In this document: one piece after another, positions 17,074 to 25,845 of the stretch
Numbering within the stretch: the stretch's first letter is position 1
Layout: every line of letters begins with the position of its first letter
Assembly (NCBI RefSeq): GCF_007858475.1
Contig: NZ_VIGX01000004.1
Location: 62,001-126,000 of the forward strand
Direction: 5' to 3'
Length of the DNA: 64,000 bases
Source of the DNA: Tsukamurella conjunctivitidis
GTDB lineage: Bacteria; Actinomycetota; Actinomycetes; Mycobacteriales; Mycobacteriaceae
Made by a program: the position numbers and the translations under genes
Notes under the pieces: model-generated
Told to the model about the DNA's origin: nothing
Databases searched by the model: none
Seen by the model: only the letters and a program-made list of their open reading frames with translations

Positions 17074-17934
17074 ATGGCCGGAGAGCCCCCGCTTCTGAGG
17101 GTGAAGAACGCCGTCATCGAACCGCTGCCGCAGGCGGTCAGGTCGTGGCTCGTCCGCATCATCGCGCTGATCGCCTTCGTCGCCGTGTGGTGGCTGGTGA
17201 GCGGGCTGCGGCTGATCGACGAGACCTTCCTGCCCACGCCGAAGGCCGTGTGGGACGCCGCCGTGCGCGCCAGCACGTGGCACCAGGTGGCTCCGGGGGT
17301 TCCGCGCGAAGTGCTCGGCGAACAGAACTACTTCCTGTGGGAGCATCTCGTCGCCAGCCTGCAGCGGATCTTCGCGGGCGTCGGCGCGGCGATCATCGTC
17401 GGGCCGCTGCTGGGCTTCGCGATGGGCACCTCGACGACGATCAACACGATCATCGAGCCCTACCTCAACTTCCTGCGCGCGCTGCCGCCGCTGGGCTACA
17501 TCGGCCTCCTCATCGTGTGGTTCGGTATCGGTGACACCAGCAAGATCTGGCTGCTCTTCCTCGCCGCCTTCCCGGCCATCGCGATCTCCACCGTGAACGG
17601 CGTGCAGGGCGTGAGCGTCGACCAGATCAACGCCGCCCGCGCGCTCGGCGCGAACCGGCTGCAGACCATCCGCGGCGTGATCGTCCCGGCCACGCTGCCC
17701 GAGGTCATCAACGGCATCCGGATCGCCGTCGGCTTCGCCTGGACCACCGTCGTCGCGGCGGAGCTCAACAACGGCATCCCCGGCGTCGGCGGCCTCGCCT
17801 ACCTCGCCGGCCAGCAGCTCAACACCCCGCTCACCATCGCCTGCATCATCGTCATCGGTGTCACCGCGTTGCTCCTGGACTCGCTCATCAAGTGGATCGG
17901 TCTGCTGGCCGTCCCGTGGAAGGGGAAGGCATGA
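17074..17934 (+). CDS. ABC transporter permease, nitrate/sulfonate/taurine type
   Basis: A 286-residue inner-membrane permease with about six helices. The EAA-loop, which docks with the ATPase, reads INAARALGANRLQTIRGVIVPATLPEVINGIRIAVG near 187-222. Similarity is to SsuC/TauC. GGAGAGGAATTC forms a strong ribosome site. The stop overlaps the binding-protein ATG (ATGA). The three-gene order permease, binding protein, ATPase is unusual but internally coupled by overlaps. Confidence 0.9.
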   Translation: MAGEPPLLRVKNAVIEPLPQAVRSWLVRIIALIAFVAVWWLVSGLRLIDETFLPTPKAVWDAAVRASTWHQVAPGVPREVLGEQNYFLWEHLVASLQRIFAGVGAAIIVGPLLGFAMGTSTTINTIIEPYLNFLRALPPLGYIGLLIVWFGIGDTSKIWLLFLAAFPAIAISTVNGVQGVSVDQINAARALGANRLQTIRGVIVPATLPEVINGIRIAVGFAWTTVVAAELNNGIPGVGGLAYLAGQQLNTPLTIACIIVIGVTALLLDSLIKWIGLLAVPWKGKA

Positions 17935-18989
17935 ACCGCCTCACGCGCCTGGCGCGCACCGCGCTCGCCGTGGGCGCCGTCGGCCTCACGCTGTCCGGCT
18001 GCATCGTCGAATCCGGCCGGGCCGAGCAGTCCCGCTCCATCGGCGGCACGACGGCGTGCCCCGTCGACCCGGACCCGACGGTCCGCGGCACCGTCCGGAT
18101 CGGCTGGCAGGAGATCCCGAACGGCGACCTCGTCGTCAAGGACACCGGCCTGCTCCGGACCTGCCTGCCCAACGTGAACATCGTGTGGAGCAAGTTCGCC
18201 TCGGGCGGCGACGTGATCCAGGCCTTCGGCGCCAACAGCCTGGACGTGGGCCTGCTCGGCAGCGCGCCCGCCGCCAAGGCGCTGAGCGCCCCGCTCAACA
18301 TCGACATGAAGGTGATCTGGGTCCAGGACCGGATCGGCGCCGCCGAGTCGCTCGTCGCCCGCGGCGACGGGATCAAGACCGTCGCCGACCTCAGGGGCAA
18401 GCGGATCGCCGTGCCCTTCGCGTCCACCGCGCACTACAGCCTGCTCACCGCCCTGGAGAAGGCCGGCGTCACCGACGCGCAGGTCATCAACCTCGCCCCC
18501 GACGCCATCCGCGGAGCCTGGAACGGCGGGCAGATCGACGCCACCTACATCTGGGAGCCCACCCTGAGCCAGCTCAAGGGGACGGTGCTCACCGACAGCG
18601 CGAAGGTCGCCGAACAGGGTGCACCCACCTACGACCTCGAGGGCGCGCGCAGCGACTTCGTGCGCGACAACCCGGCCTTCCTCAAGGTCTGGAGCGCCGC
18701 GCAGGGGTGGGCCGCGAATCTGCTCAACACCGATCCGAACAAGGCCGCCGAGCACATCGCCGGCCAGCTCGGCGTCCCGGTGGACCAGGTGCTCACCCAG
18801 ATCAAGGGCTACGCGTACTTCGACGCGAAGACCCAGGCTGGCCCCGATCACCTCGGCGGACAGCTCGGCGCCGACATCCGCCGGACCGCCGAGTTCCTGC
18901 TCCAGCAGGGACAGGTCCAGGGCGTGGGCCCGGCGCAGCACTACACGGACGGCGTCTACGCCGCTGGAGCACAGGGAGCGGCAGGATGA
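17931..18989 (+). CDS. ABC transporter substrate-binding lipoprotein, taurine/sulfonate type
   Basis: A 352-residue lipoprotein with signal peptide and lipobox LSGC (Cys24). The mature part is a type II periplasmic fold of the SsuA/TauA family, with VRIGWQEIPNGDLVVKDTG, FASTAHYSLLTALEKAGV and WEPTLSQL. It delivers a sulfur-containing or related small anion to the permease. The substrate (taurine, alkanesulfonate or nitrate/thiamine precursor) is not resolved by motif. The ATG overlaps the permease stop, and its own stop overlaps the ATPase ATG. Confidence 0.9.
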   Translation: MNRLTRLARTALAVGAVGLTLSGCIVESGRAEQSRSIGGTTACPVDPDPTVRGTVRIGWQEIPNGDLVVKDTGLLRTCLPNVNIVWSKFASGGDVIQAFGANSLDVGLLGSAPAAKALSAPLNIDMKVIWVQDRIGAAESLVARGDGIKTVADLRGKRIAVPFASTAHYSLLTALEKAGVTDAQVINLAPDAIRGAWNGGQIDATYIWEPTLSQLKGTVLTDSAKVAEQGAPTYDLEGARSDFVRDNPAFLKVWSAAQGWAANLLNTDPNKAAEHIAGQLGVPVDQVLTQIKGYAYFDAKTQAGPDHLGGQLGADIRRTAEFLLQQGQVQGVGPAQHYTDGVYAAGAQGAAG

Positions 18990-19771
18990 GCGGCACGGAA
19001 CGCGTCGAGCTGACGGGGCTCGGCAAGACGTACGACACGGCGAGCGGGCAGACCGTCGCACTGCAGCCCACCGACCTGACGATCGAGCCGGGCGAGTTCG
19101 TCTCCATCGTCGGGCCCTCGGGGTGCGGTAAGACGACGCTGCTCCGACTCATCGCCGGCTTCGAGGAGCCGAGCGAGGGGATCGTCGAGGTGGGCGGCGC
19201 GCGGGTCACGGCACCGTCGGCCGACCGGGGCGTGGTCTTCCAGGCCCCCACCCTGTATCCCTGGTTGACGGTGCGGGGCAACGTGGAGTTCGGCCCCAAG
19301 GTGAGCGGGGTGGGCAAGAACGAACGGCGCGAGCAGGCGCAGAAGCTGCTCGACCTCGTGGGCCTCGGCGACTTCGGGGACAAGCGGCCGTACGAACTCT
19401 CCGGCGGCATGCAGCAGCGTGCGCAGATCGCCCGCGTCCTGGTGAACGACCCCGCGATCGTGCTCATGGACGAGCCCTACGGCGCGCTGGACGCCCTGAC
19501 CCGAGAGCGGTTGCAGGTCGACCTCCTCAAGATCTGGAGGGAGGCGGGCAAGACGATCGTCTTCATCACGCACTCGGTCGAGGAGGCGGTCTTCCTCTCG
19601 ACGCGGGTGCTCGTGATGAGCGCCCGGCCCGGCCGCGTAGTGATCGACCGCGAGGTGAAGCTGCCGGGGGACGGACCCGACACGGTGCGCGACCCGTCGG
19701 TGACCGGTACGCCCGAGTTCCAAGCCCTGCGTACGGAGCTCGCCGCCGCGATCTACGCAGCGCACGGGTGA
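18986..19771 (+). CDS. ABC transporter ATP-binding protein, sulfonate/taurine type
   Basis: A 261-residue ATPase with Walker A GPSGCGKT (43-50), Q-loop VFQAPTLYPWLTV, signature LSGGMQQR and Walker B VLMDEPYGALD, followed by the H-loop FITHSVEEAVFLSTRV. It is SsuB/TauB-like. The ATG at 18986 overlaps the upstream stop (ATGA). It completes the three-gene importer beginning at 17074. No sulfonate monooxygenase or regulator accompanies it, so the sulfur role is inferred from transporter family only. Confidence 0.92.
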   Translation: MSGTERVELTGLGKTYDTASGQTVALQPTDLTIEPGEFVSIVGPSGCGKTTLLRLIAGFEEPSEGIVEVGGARVTAPSADRGVVFQAPTLYPWLTVRGNVEFGPKVSGVGKNERREQAQKLLDLVGLGDFGDKRPYELSGGMQQRAQIARVLVNDPAIVLMDEPYGALDALTRERLQVDLLKIWREAGKTIVFITHSVEEAVFLSTRVLVMSARPGRVVIDREVKLPGDGPDTVRDPSVTGTPEFQALRTELAAAIYAAHG

Positions 19772-19813
19772 ACCTCAGCGGGAGCACAGGTCGCGCGGCG
19801 TAGTGTTGCTGCC

Positions 19814-20644
19814 GTGGTGAGTGCCCCCAAACTACCCGTGTCGCTGCCGACCGGGCCGGCCCGGAAGCTATTCTCGCCGGCCTACGCGCTCTACGAGCGG
19901 AGGCTGGTGGGTGAGCTCACCGCTGCCTATCGCGACGGTGCGCAGCGGCCGCGGCACGTGGCGGTGCTCTGCGACGGCAATCGACGGTGGGCCCGGGCCG
20001 CCGGGTTCAGCGACGTCAGCCACGGCTACCGCATGGGCGCGAAGAAGATCGCCGAGATGCTCGAGTGGTGCGACGAGGCCGGCATCGAGCTCGCCACCAT
20101 CTACCTGCTCTCGACGGAGAACCTGCAGCGCGACCCGGACGAGCTGGCGGCGCTCCTGGAGATCATCACCGATGTGGTCGAGGAGATCTCCGGGCCGGAC
20201 AAGAACTGGTCGGTGAAGATCGTCGGCGCGATGGACCTGCTGCCGCCCGACGCCGCGCGCCGGCTCACCGCCGCCGCCGAGGGCACCGAGGGACGCACGG
20301 GCACGCACGTCAACGTGGCCGTCGGGTACGGGGGCCGCAAGGAGATCGTCGACGCCGTGCAATCGCTGTTGCGCACCGAACTCGCCGACGGGATGTCGGG
20401 GCAGGAGCTCGTGGACGCGGTCACCGTCGAGGGGATCGACCAGCACCTGTACACCAAGGGGCAGCCCGATCCCGACCTCGTCATCCGCACGTCGGGGGAG
20501 CAGCGGCTCTCCGGCTTCCTGCTCTGGCAGAGCGCCTACAGCGAGATCTGGTTCACCGAGGCCTACTGGCCCGAGTTCCGCCGCGTCGACTTCCTGCGCG
20601 CGCTGCGCGACTACGCCGCCCGGCACCGTCGTTTCGGAGCCTGA
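19814..20644 (+). CDS. Short-chain Z-isoprenyl diphosphate synthase
   Basis: A 276-residue cis-prenyltransferase. Motifs: CDGNRRWAR with catalytic Asp54, then STENLQRD, GYGGRKEIVDAV, and RTSGEQRLSGFLLWQSAYSEIWF. The region matches the mycobacterial Rv1086-like (Z)-farnesyl diphosphate synthase position and has the variant RLSGFLLWQ segment. It elongates geranyl diphosphate toward decaprenyl phosphate used for arabinogalactan synthesis. A second, long-chain enzyme would be needed elsewhere. Starts at GTG 19814 or the next codon GTG 19817. Confidence 0.9.
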   Translation: MVSAPKLPVSLPTGPARKLFSPAYALYERRLVGELTAAYRDGAQRPRHVAVLCDGNRRWARAAGFSDVSHGYRMGAKKIAEMLEWCDEAGIELATIYLLSTENLQRDPDELAALLEIITDVVEEISGPDKNWSVKIVGAMDLLPPDAARRLTAAAEGTEGRTGTHVNVAVGYGGRKEIVDAVQSLLRTELADGMSGQELVDAVTVEGIDQHLYTKGQPDPDLVIRTSGEQRLSGFLLWQSAYSEIWFTEAYWPEFRRVDFLRALRDYAARHRRFGA

Positions 20645-20730
20645 TTCCGCCACCCACCTGCGCGCATCGACCGTGTGAGGGGCGATCGCAGAATTTCTAT
20701 CACCGAACCCTGGTGATGCGCGCCACACGT

Positions 20731-20758
20731 TGATACGATTCGACTAATAGTCGTATCA
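20731..20758. promoter_or_regulatory. Nested palindrome, likely operator of the MpaB-family gene
   Basis: An outer inverted repeat TGATACGA / TCGTATCA (20731-20738 with 20751-20758) encloses an inner perfect palindrome CGACTA-A-TAGTCG (20741-20753). It lies 12-40 bp before the start codon and contains -10-like TAATAG. The size suits a TetR-type dimer; a TetR gene lies at 22999-23610, but the pairing is unproven. Confidence 0.65.
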
Positions 20759-20769
20759 GGGAGGTTGGG

Positions 20770-21768
20770 ATGACGGAACTCGCAGAGCGCACGTCGACGG
20801 TGGCGGTACCGGAGCGGTACGGCCCCGAATCACGATTCATCGATCCACTCGGGATCGGTGGCACCGTCGCGGGACAGTGGGCCTTCCTCCCCATCAACGG
20901 CGCCGCGTTCGTCATGCAGCTCATGCATCCCGTGATCGGCGACATCGTCGGAGAGTTCAGCGTCGCCTACACCGACCCGGTGGGCCGGGCGATCCGCTCG
21001 ATGGACTCGGTGCAGCGCTGGTACTTCGGTGAGGATGCTGCGATCGAGGAGGGCTATCGGCTGCGCGCCCAGCACCAGCCGCTCCAGATGCGCAATGCGG
21101 AGGGTAAGCACATCAGCGCCCTGGACCCCGAGGCCTACGCCTGGGTGATCGGCACCGGCGTTCTGACCGGACTCGACTCGCTGCCGCGTTCGCTGGGCCG
21201 GCGCCTCACCCCGGCGGAGATCGACGAGTTGCTCGCCGAGTCCAAGAAGATCGCCGACATCGTCCAGGTGCCCGACGGGCGGATCCCGTGGGAGCTCGCC
21301 GCGTTCGAGCGGTACATCGACGACATGCTGCCGAAGCTGATCGCGCACCCCGGCGCGGTGCGATTCCTCGAGGATTTCGCGCACGGCAATCCGCCGCTGC
21401 CGCCCGAGGCGGGGCCGTTCCTGCGCGCCGTCGAGCCGCTGCTCAAGCCCGCCGGGATCACGGTCAACCGCGCCGTCTACCTGCTCACCGTCGGGGTGCT
21501 GCGGCCCGAGGTCCGCGAGATCCTCGGCGTGGGATGGAGCCGTCGCGAGGAGCTGGGCTACCGCGCGGCCACTGCGGCGATCCGCCACGCCTACAAGGTG
21601 ATCCCCGAGCGCGTGGGCTACACCCCGCTCGCCTACTACGCCCGCGGCAAGGCCCGGGCGCTGCGCGCCATGAAGCAGCGCGACCTGCCGGACTTCACGG
21701 CCTTCCAGCGCGAGCGCACGCCGGAACAGCTCGCTCAGGCGCCCGCCGCGCGGTGCCCGTTCGGCTGA
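20770..21768 (+). CDS. MpaB-family (DUF2236) oxygenase-like protein
   Basis: A 332-residue protein of the DUF2236/MpaB family, related to latex-clearing rubber oxygenases. Family features: FLPINGAAFVMQLMHPVIG near the N-terminus (heme-proximal His region), AYAWVIGTGVLTGLDSL, and a C-terminal GYRAATAAIRHAYKVIPERVGYTPL helix. Family members bind heme b and are proposed to oxidise hydrophobic substrates; biochemical roles are largely unknown. The ATG follows GGGAGGTTGGG. The palindrome just upstream implies tight transcriptional control. Convergent with the alpha/beta hydrolase gene. Confidence 0.85.
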   Translation: MTELAERTSTVAVPERYGPESRFIDPLGIGGTVAGQWAFLPINGAAFVMQLMHPVIGDIVGEFSVAYTDPVGRAIRSMDSVQRWYFGEDAAIEEGYRLRAQHQPLQMRNAEGKHISALDPEAYAWVIGTGVLTGLDSLPRSLGRRLTPAEIDELLAESKKIADIVQVPDGRIPWELAAFERYIDDMLPKLIAHPGAVRFLEDFAHGNPPLPPEAGPFLRAVEPLLKPAGITVNRAVYLLTVGVLRPEVREILGVGWSRREELGYRAATAAIRHAYKVIPERVGYTPLAYYARGKARALRAMKQRDLPDFTAFQRERTPEQLAQAPAARCPFG

Positions 21769-21774
21769 GTGCGA

Positions 21775-22560
21775 CTACGACAGCAGGAACTGCCGCGCTG
21801 CGGCGGTGAAGGCCTGCGGCGCCTCGACGTTCGACAAGTGGGTGACGGGCAATGTGATCATCTGCGCGCTCGGCACCGTGCGGGCGATGAGTTCCCCGTG
21901 CTCTGGCAGGCACACGGCGTCGTGCTCGCCGACGACGACGAGTGTCGGGGCGGCGACCAGCGAGACTGTGCGCCGCATGTCGAAGTCGCGGACGGCTGCT
22001 AGACAGCCTGCGAGGCCCGCCCGGTTCATGCGCGTGATCGTGGTGCGGAACGGTCCGACAGTCCGCTCGTCGGTGAGCAGTTGCGCGGGGAACCAGTTCC
22101 GCAGAAACCGATCGGCGGTGTCTGATAGCTCCTCGCCGGAGAGCAGGCTCGCGATGCGGGCGTCCCACTGATTCGAGGGGCCCAGGTGAGCCGCAGTGTT
22201 TGCGAGAATCAGACGGCCGACGCGGTGAGGTTCGTGCACTGCGAGCCACTGGCCGACCATGCCTCCGAGGGAAAGTCCGCAGAAGTGTGCGTGGTCGATG
22301 CTCAGCAGGTCCAGCAGCTCGACGACATCCCTGCCGAGTCGCGCCATGGAGTAGGCGCCGACCGGTGCGTCGGACCCGCCGTGCCCGCGGGTGTCGTACC
22401 GCAGCACACGGAGGTCGTCGGTCAGCATGGGCACCGTCGGGTCCCACATCGCTGATGTCGTGGCGATCGAGTTCGACAGGACCAGTACTGGGGCGCCCTC
22501 CGGTCCGTCGAGGTGGTACTGGAGGCGCGTGCCGTCGCCGAGCGTGACGGTCGAGGTCAT
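21775..22560 (-). CDS. Alpha/beta hydrolase, 3-oxoadipate enol-lactonase-like
   Basis: A 261-residue alpha/beta hydrolase with nucleophile elbow GLSLGGM, oxyanion region SNSIATTSAMWDP, acid in EHDAV and His in THLSN. The RYDTRGHGGSD segment and overall length match PcaD-type enol-lactonases of the beta-ketoadipate pathway, but no other pca gene lies nearby, so the substrate is open. The ATG at 22560 or one four codons earlier (22572) may start it. Divergent from a MerR regulator with the dyad CTCACA/TGTGAG between them, so regulation by that MerR protein is likely. Confidence 0.8.
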   Translation of the reverse strand: MTSTVTLGDGTRLQYHLDGPEGAPVLVLSNSIATTSAMWDPTVPMLTDDLRVLRYDTRGHGGSDAPVGAYSMARLGRDVVELLDLLSIDHAHFCGLSLGGMVGQWLAVHEPHRVGRLILANTAAHLGPSNQWDARIASLLSGEELSDTADRFLRNWFPAQLLTDERTVGPFRTTITRMNRAGLAGCLAAVRDFDMRRTVSLVAAPTLVVVGEHDAVCLPEHGELIARTVPSAQMITLPVTHLSNVEAPQAFTAAARQFLLS

Positions 22561-22607
22561 GAGGGATCCCATCGGTTGGTGGCGGGGTGGCCGACGTACC
22601 GTAGGAC

Positions 22608-22623
22608 CTCACAGTGGTGTGAG
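22608..22623. promoter_or_regulatory. Dyad in the MerR-hydrolase divergent promoter
   Basis: CTCACA-gtgg-TGTGAG, a 6-4-6 inverted repeat located between the divergent starts (hydrolase 22560, merR 22640). MerR-family proteins bind such dyads inside long-spacer promoters; the likely regulator is encoded immediately to the right. Confidence 0.6.
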
Positions 22624-22639
22624 ATTCAAGGAGCGCAGG

Positions 22640-23035
22640 GTGAAGATCGGTGAACTCTCCCGGCGGACAGGTGTCAGTGTCCGGTCCCTGCGGTACTACG
22701 AGGAACAGGGACTACTGGCGCCGGACCGTACGGCCGGCGGCCATCGCGACTACCCGGAGGAGGCGGTCGACCGGGTGATCCTCGTACAGCAACTGTTCGC
22801 CGCGGGGCTGCACAGCCCGAGGATCGCACGGTTGCTTCCTTGCATGCGCGCTCCGGAGGGGGACCCCAACGAACGTGCCACCGCAGAACTCGCGGAACAG
22901 CTCATCGCGGAACGCAAGCGGATCGACGGTGCCATCACCGACCTCGTCCGATCTCGGACGCTCCTGGACGACATCATCGCCGGTGCCGTCGAGCCCGATC
23001 AGGAGACGATCGAGACCAATGCCGCTCGGGCGTAG
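22640..23035 (+). CDS. MerR-family transcriptional regulator
   Basis: A 131-residue regulator. The N-terminal winged helix reads KIGELSRRTGVSVRSLRYYEEQGLL, the family signature, followed by a dimerisation coiled coil (residues about 75-120). One Cys occurs in LLPCMRAPEGD but no metal-binding Cys set is evident, so a small-molecule or stress signal is more likely than metal. The GTG start has AGGAG 7 bases upstream. Divergent from the alpha/beta hydrolase, its likely target. Its end overlaps the convergent TetR gene by 37 bp. Confidence 0.88.
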   Translation: MKIGELSRRTGVSVRSLRYYEEQGLLAPDRTAGGHRDYPEEAVDRVILVQQLFAAGLHSPRIARLLPCMRAPEGDPNERATAELAEQLIAERKRIDGAITDLVRSRTLLDDIIAGAVEPDQETIETNAARA

Positions 23036-23610
23036 GCACGGGCGGCGCCTTCGTCGGTGAGATCGAACGGCGGCGGTGAAACGGTGAAGCACGCCGTCGT
23101 CAGGCGGACGATCGCGTCGGCCCTGAATGCGGTATCGCCGGGAGCGGTGTTCCCCGCAGTCTGCTCCTGGGAGAGGATCGCGGAGACGAATCGCACGCCG
23201 TGTCCCACGGGATCGAGCCGGTCGTCGGCGAACAGTGCGGCGCGTTCTTCGGGTGAGGACGATGGGAGCATCGCGCGACCCGCGCGGCAGCACAACACGA
23301 AGACCTCCTGAACGCGCTCCGCGACGTCCTGGGTGCGCTCGATGACCTCCATGGTCTGCTCGAAGAGGTCGAGAAGTGACCAGGCCAGCGCGGCGGCAAG
23401 GATGTCGTCCTTGGAACCGAACCTGCGGAACAGGGTCATCCGGCTCATCCCCGCCTCCGCGGCGATCTTCTCCACCGTCGTGCGACGGGTGCCCCCGCGG
23501 CTGAGCACGCGCAGCGCTGCCCGGTAGACGTGCGCGTCGGCGTCGTCGACGTCCGTGCGCGCGCCGGCCTGCAGGAGGAGTTCGGGCAGCGAGGCTCCGG
23601 GGCGCGTCAT
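22999..23610 (-). CDS. TetR-family transcriptional regulator
   Basis: A 203-residue regulator with helix-turn-helix RRTTVEKIAAEAGMSRMTLFRRFGSKDDIL at about 42-71, followed by an all-helical ligand domain with two Cys in VLCCRAG. The inducer is unknown. The nearest large palindrome is at 20731-20758 in front of the MpaB gene, a possible target. The start ATG sits 46 bp past the coaA stop; both are on the minus strand, so a shared transcript is possible. Convergent overlap with merR. Confidence 0.87.
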   Translation of the reverse strand: MTRPGASLPELLLQAGARTDVDDADAHVYRAALRVLSRGGTRRTTVEKIAAEAGMSRMTLFRRFGSKDDILAAALAWSLLDLFEQTMEVIERTQDVAERVQEVFVLCCRAGRAMLPSSSPEERAALFADDRLDPVGHGVRFVSAILSQEQTAGNTAPGDTAFRADAIVRLTTACFTVSPPPFDLTDEGAARAYARAALVSIVS

Positions 23611-23655
23611 GGGAACAGATCGTAGGCCGGGCCGAGCGCGGCCGGGAGCGGACCG

Positions 23656-24591
23656 TCAGAGCTTGCGCAGCCGGACCCGGTTGATCGAGTGGTCGGAGTC
23701 CTTGCGCAGCACCAGCGTCGCGCGCGGGCGGGTGGGCAGGATGTTCTGCACCAGGTTGGGGCGGTTGATGCCGGCCCAGATGCCCTCGGCGCGATCGCGC
23801 GCCTCGACGTCGGAGAGCCCAGCGTAGTGGTGGAAGTGCGAGGCCGGGTCCGCGAACGAGGTGGTCCGCATCGACAGGAATCGGTCGACGTACCAGCGCT
23901 CGATGTCCTCGATCCGCGCATCCACGTACACCGAGAAGTCGAACAGGTCCGAGACCATGAGCCGCGGCCCGGTCTGCAGCACGTTGAGCCCCTCGACGAT
24001 GAGGATGTCGGGCCGGCGGACGTGGATGAACTCGCCCGGCACGATGTCGTAGAGCTGGTGCGAGTACATCGGCGCGGTCGCGTCCTCGGCCCCCGATTTC
24101 ACCGTGGTCACGAAGCGCAGCAGCGCGCGGCGGTCGTACGACTCGGGGAAGCCCTTGCGGTGCATGATGCCCCGTCGCTCCAGCTCGGCCGTCGGGTGCA
24201 GGAAACCGTCCGTGGTCACCAGGTCCACCCGCGGGTGCGAGTCCCACCGCGCGAGCAGCGCTTGCAGCACGCGCGCCGTCGTCGACTTTCCGACCGCCAC
24301 CGAGCCGGCCACGCCGATCACGAACGGCACCTGCGCGTCGTGGCGCTGCTCGCCGAGGAAGGTCGCGGTCGCCGCGTACAGGCGCTGCCGCGCAGCGACC
24401 TGGAGGTGGATCAGACGCGAAACGGGAAGGTAGACCTCGGCGACCTCGGCCAGGTCGATCTGCTCACCCAGGCCGCGGAGGTCGGACAGATCCTCCTCGG
24501 TCAGGGACAGGGGAGTGGACTGCCGGAGCTCGCGCCATTGAGCGCGGTCGAGCTCGATGTACGGGCTCGGTTCGCTCACCGGACGAGGCAC
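23656..24591 (-). CDS. coaA: Type I pantothenate kinase
   Basis: A 311-residue kinase catalysing the first and controlling step of coenzyme A synthesis. Walker [13 protein letters not shown] is at 93-104, with VTTDGFLHP and [11 protein letters not shown] following, and the pantothenate-binding region [10 protein letters not shown] and [10 protein letters not shown]. Length and sequence match the CoaA family regulated by CoA feedback. Divergent from the DUF885 gene (33 bp between starts). Confidence 0.96.
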   Translation of the reverse strand: MPRPVSEPSPYIELDRAQWRELRQSTPLSLTEEDLSDLRGLGEQIDLAEVAEVYLPVSRLIHLQVAARQRLYAATATFLGEQRHDAQVPFVIGVAGSVAVGKSTTARVLQALLARWDSHPRVDLVTTDGFLHPTAELERRGIMHRKGFPESYDRRALLRFVTTVKSGAEDATAPMYSHQLYDIVPGEFIHVRRPDILIVEGLNVLQTGPRLMVSDLFDFSVYVDARIEDIERWYVDRFLSMRTTSFADPASHFHHYAGLSDVEARDRAEGIWAGINRPNLVQNILPTRPRATLVLRKDSDHSINRVRLRKL

Positions 24592-24624
24592 CCCGCGTCA
24601 GACATGCCCTCTAGTCTGGCACGC

Positions 24625-25836
24625 ATGGAGGAGACGAGCGTCACCGACCGTTACCTGCGACTCGGCCTGCGGTTCGACCGCATCGAATCCGGATTCGTGG
24701 ACGCGTACTTCGGGGACCCCGCGCACCGTCGGGCCGTGGAGGCCGAGGACGCGCCGGACCCGGCCCGGCTCGCCGCCGAGGCGCGCGCCCTGCTGCGGGA
24801 CGTCGAGGCCGATACCGGGCTCACGCCGCAGCGGCGCGAGTTCCTCGCGGGGCACGTCGCGGCGCTCGAGTGCTCCGCGCGGAAGTTCGACGGTGCGCCG
24901 ATCGGTTTCGTCGACGAGGTCAAGGCCTACTTCGACGTGGACATCGCGATGGGGGAGACCGCCGACTACGAGGCGGCGCACGCCGCGCTCGACGAGCTCC
25001 TGCCCGGCTCCGGCCCGTTGCAGCCCCGCATGCAGGCGCAGCGCGAGAGGTTCCAGGTCCCCGCGGAGCGGGTGCCGGAGGTCGTCGACGCCCTCGCCGG
25101 GGCCCTGCGCGACGTCGTCCGCGGGCGGTACCCGCTGCCCGATGCGGAGACGGTGGCCTTCGAGATCGAGCACGACAAGCCCTGGTCGGGCTTCAACTAC
25201 TACCTGGGCGACTACACCTCGCGGGTCGCGGTGAACGGCGACCTGCCCCAGTACCTGTCCTCGCTGCCGTCGCTCATCGCGCATGAGGCCTATCCCGGCC
25301 ACCACACCGAGCACTGCCGCAAGGAGCAGTTGCTGGTCCGGGGCGAGCAGCAAACCGAACAGACGATCTTCCTGGTGAACACGCCGCAATGCCTCATGGC
25401 GGAGGGCCTGGCCGACCACGCGCTCGGCGCCGCGATCGGTCCCGGCTGGGGCCGCTGGGCGCAGGAGATCTACGCCGACCTCGGCCTGTCCTTCGACGGT
25501 GAGCTCGCGGAGCGGATGGCGGCGGCCTCGTCGGGCCTGCTGCACGTGCGGCAGGACGCGGCGCTGCTGCTGCACGACCGGCACGCGAGCGAGGACGATG
25601 TGGCCGCGTACCTGCAGCGCTGGGGCCTCATGGCCGAGCGCAGCGCGCGGCAGGCGCTCCGTTTCGTCGGCTCGCCGCTGTGGCGTGCGTACATCTCCAC
25701 CTACGTCGAGGGGTACGCGCTGCTCGGCGATTGGCTCGATCGGGCCGACGCGGGTCCCGCGCGACTGGACCGGTTCGGACGGCTGCTCGACGAGCCCCTC
25801 ACCCCGTCTGCGCTGCGGCGGGAGCTCGCGGCCTAG
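24625..25836 (+). CDS. DUF885 putative metallopeptidase
   Basis: A 403-residue protein with the zinc motif HEAYPGHH (His220 to His227) typical of DUF885 proteins, followed by a downstream acidic region (MAEGLADHALG) providing the likely third ligand. DUF885 proteins resemble M32/M3-like gluzincin carboxypeptidases; the substrate is unknown. The ATG at 24625 was chosen over longer in-frame upstream ORF, which overlaps coaA. glyA starts 9 bp after its stop, so they probably share a transcript. Confidence 0.78.
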   Translation: MEETSVTDRYLRLGLRFDRIESGFVDAYFGDPAHRRAVEAEDAPDPARLAAEARALLRDVEADTGLTPQRREFLAGHVAALECSARKFDGAPIGFVDEVKAYFDVDIAMGETADYEAAHAALDELLPGSGPLQPRMQAQRERFQVPAERVPEVVDALAGALRDVVRGRYPLPDAETVAFEIEHDKPWSGFNYYLGDYTSRVAVNGDLPQYLSSLPSLIAHEAYPGHHTEHCRKEQLLVRGEQQTEQTIFLVNTPQCLMAEGLADHALGAAIGPGWGRWAQEIYADLGLSFDGELAERMAAASSGLLHVRQDAALLLHDRHASEDDVAAYLQRWGLMAERSARQALRFVGSPLWRAYISTYVEGYALLGDWLDRADAGPARLDRFGRLLDEPLTPSALRRELAA

Positions 25837-25845
25837 GATGAGCGC

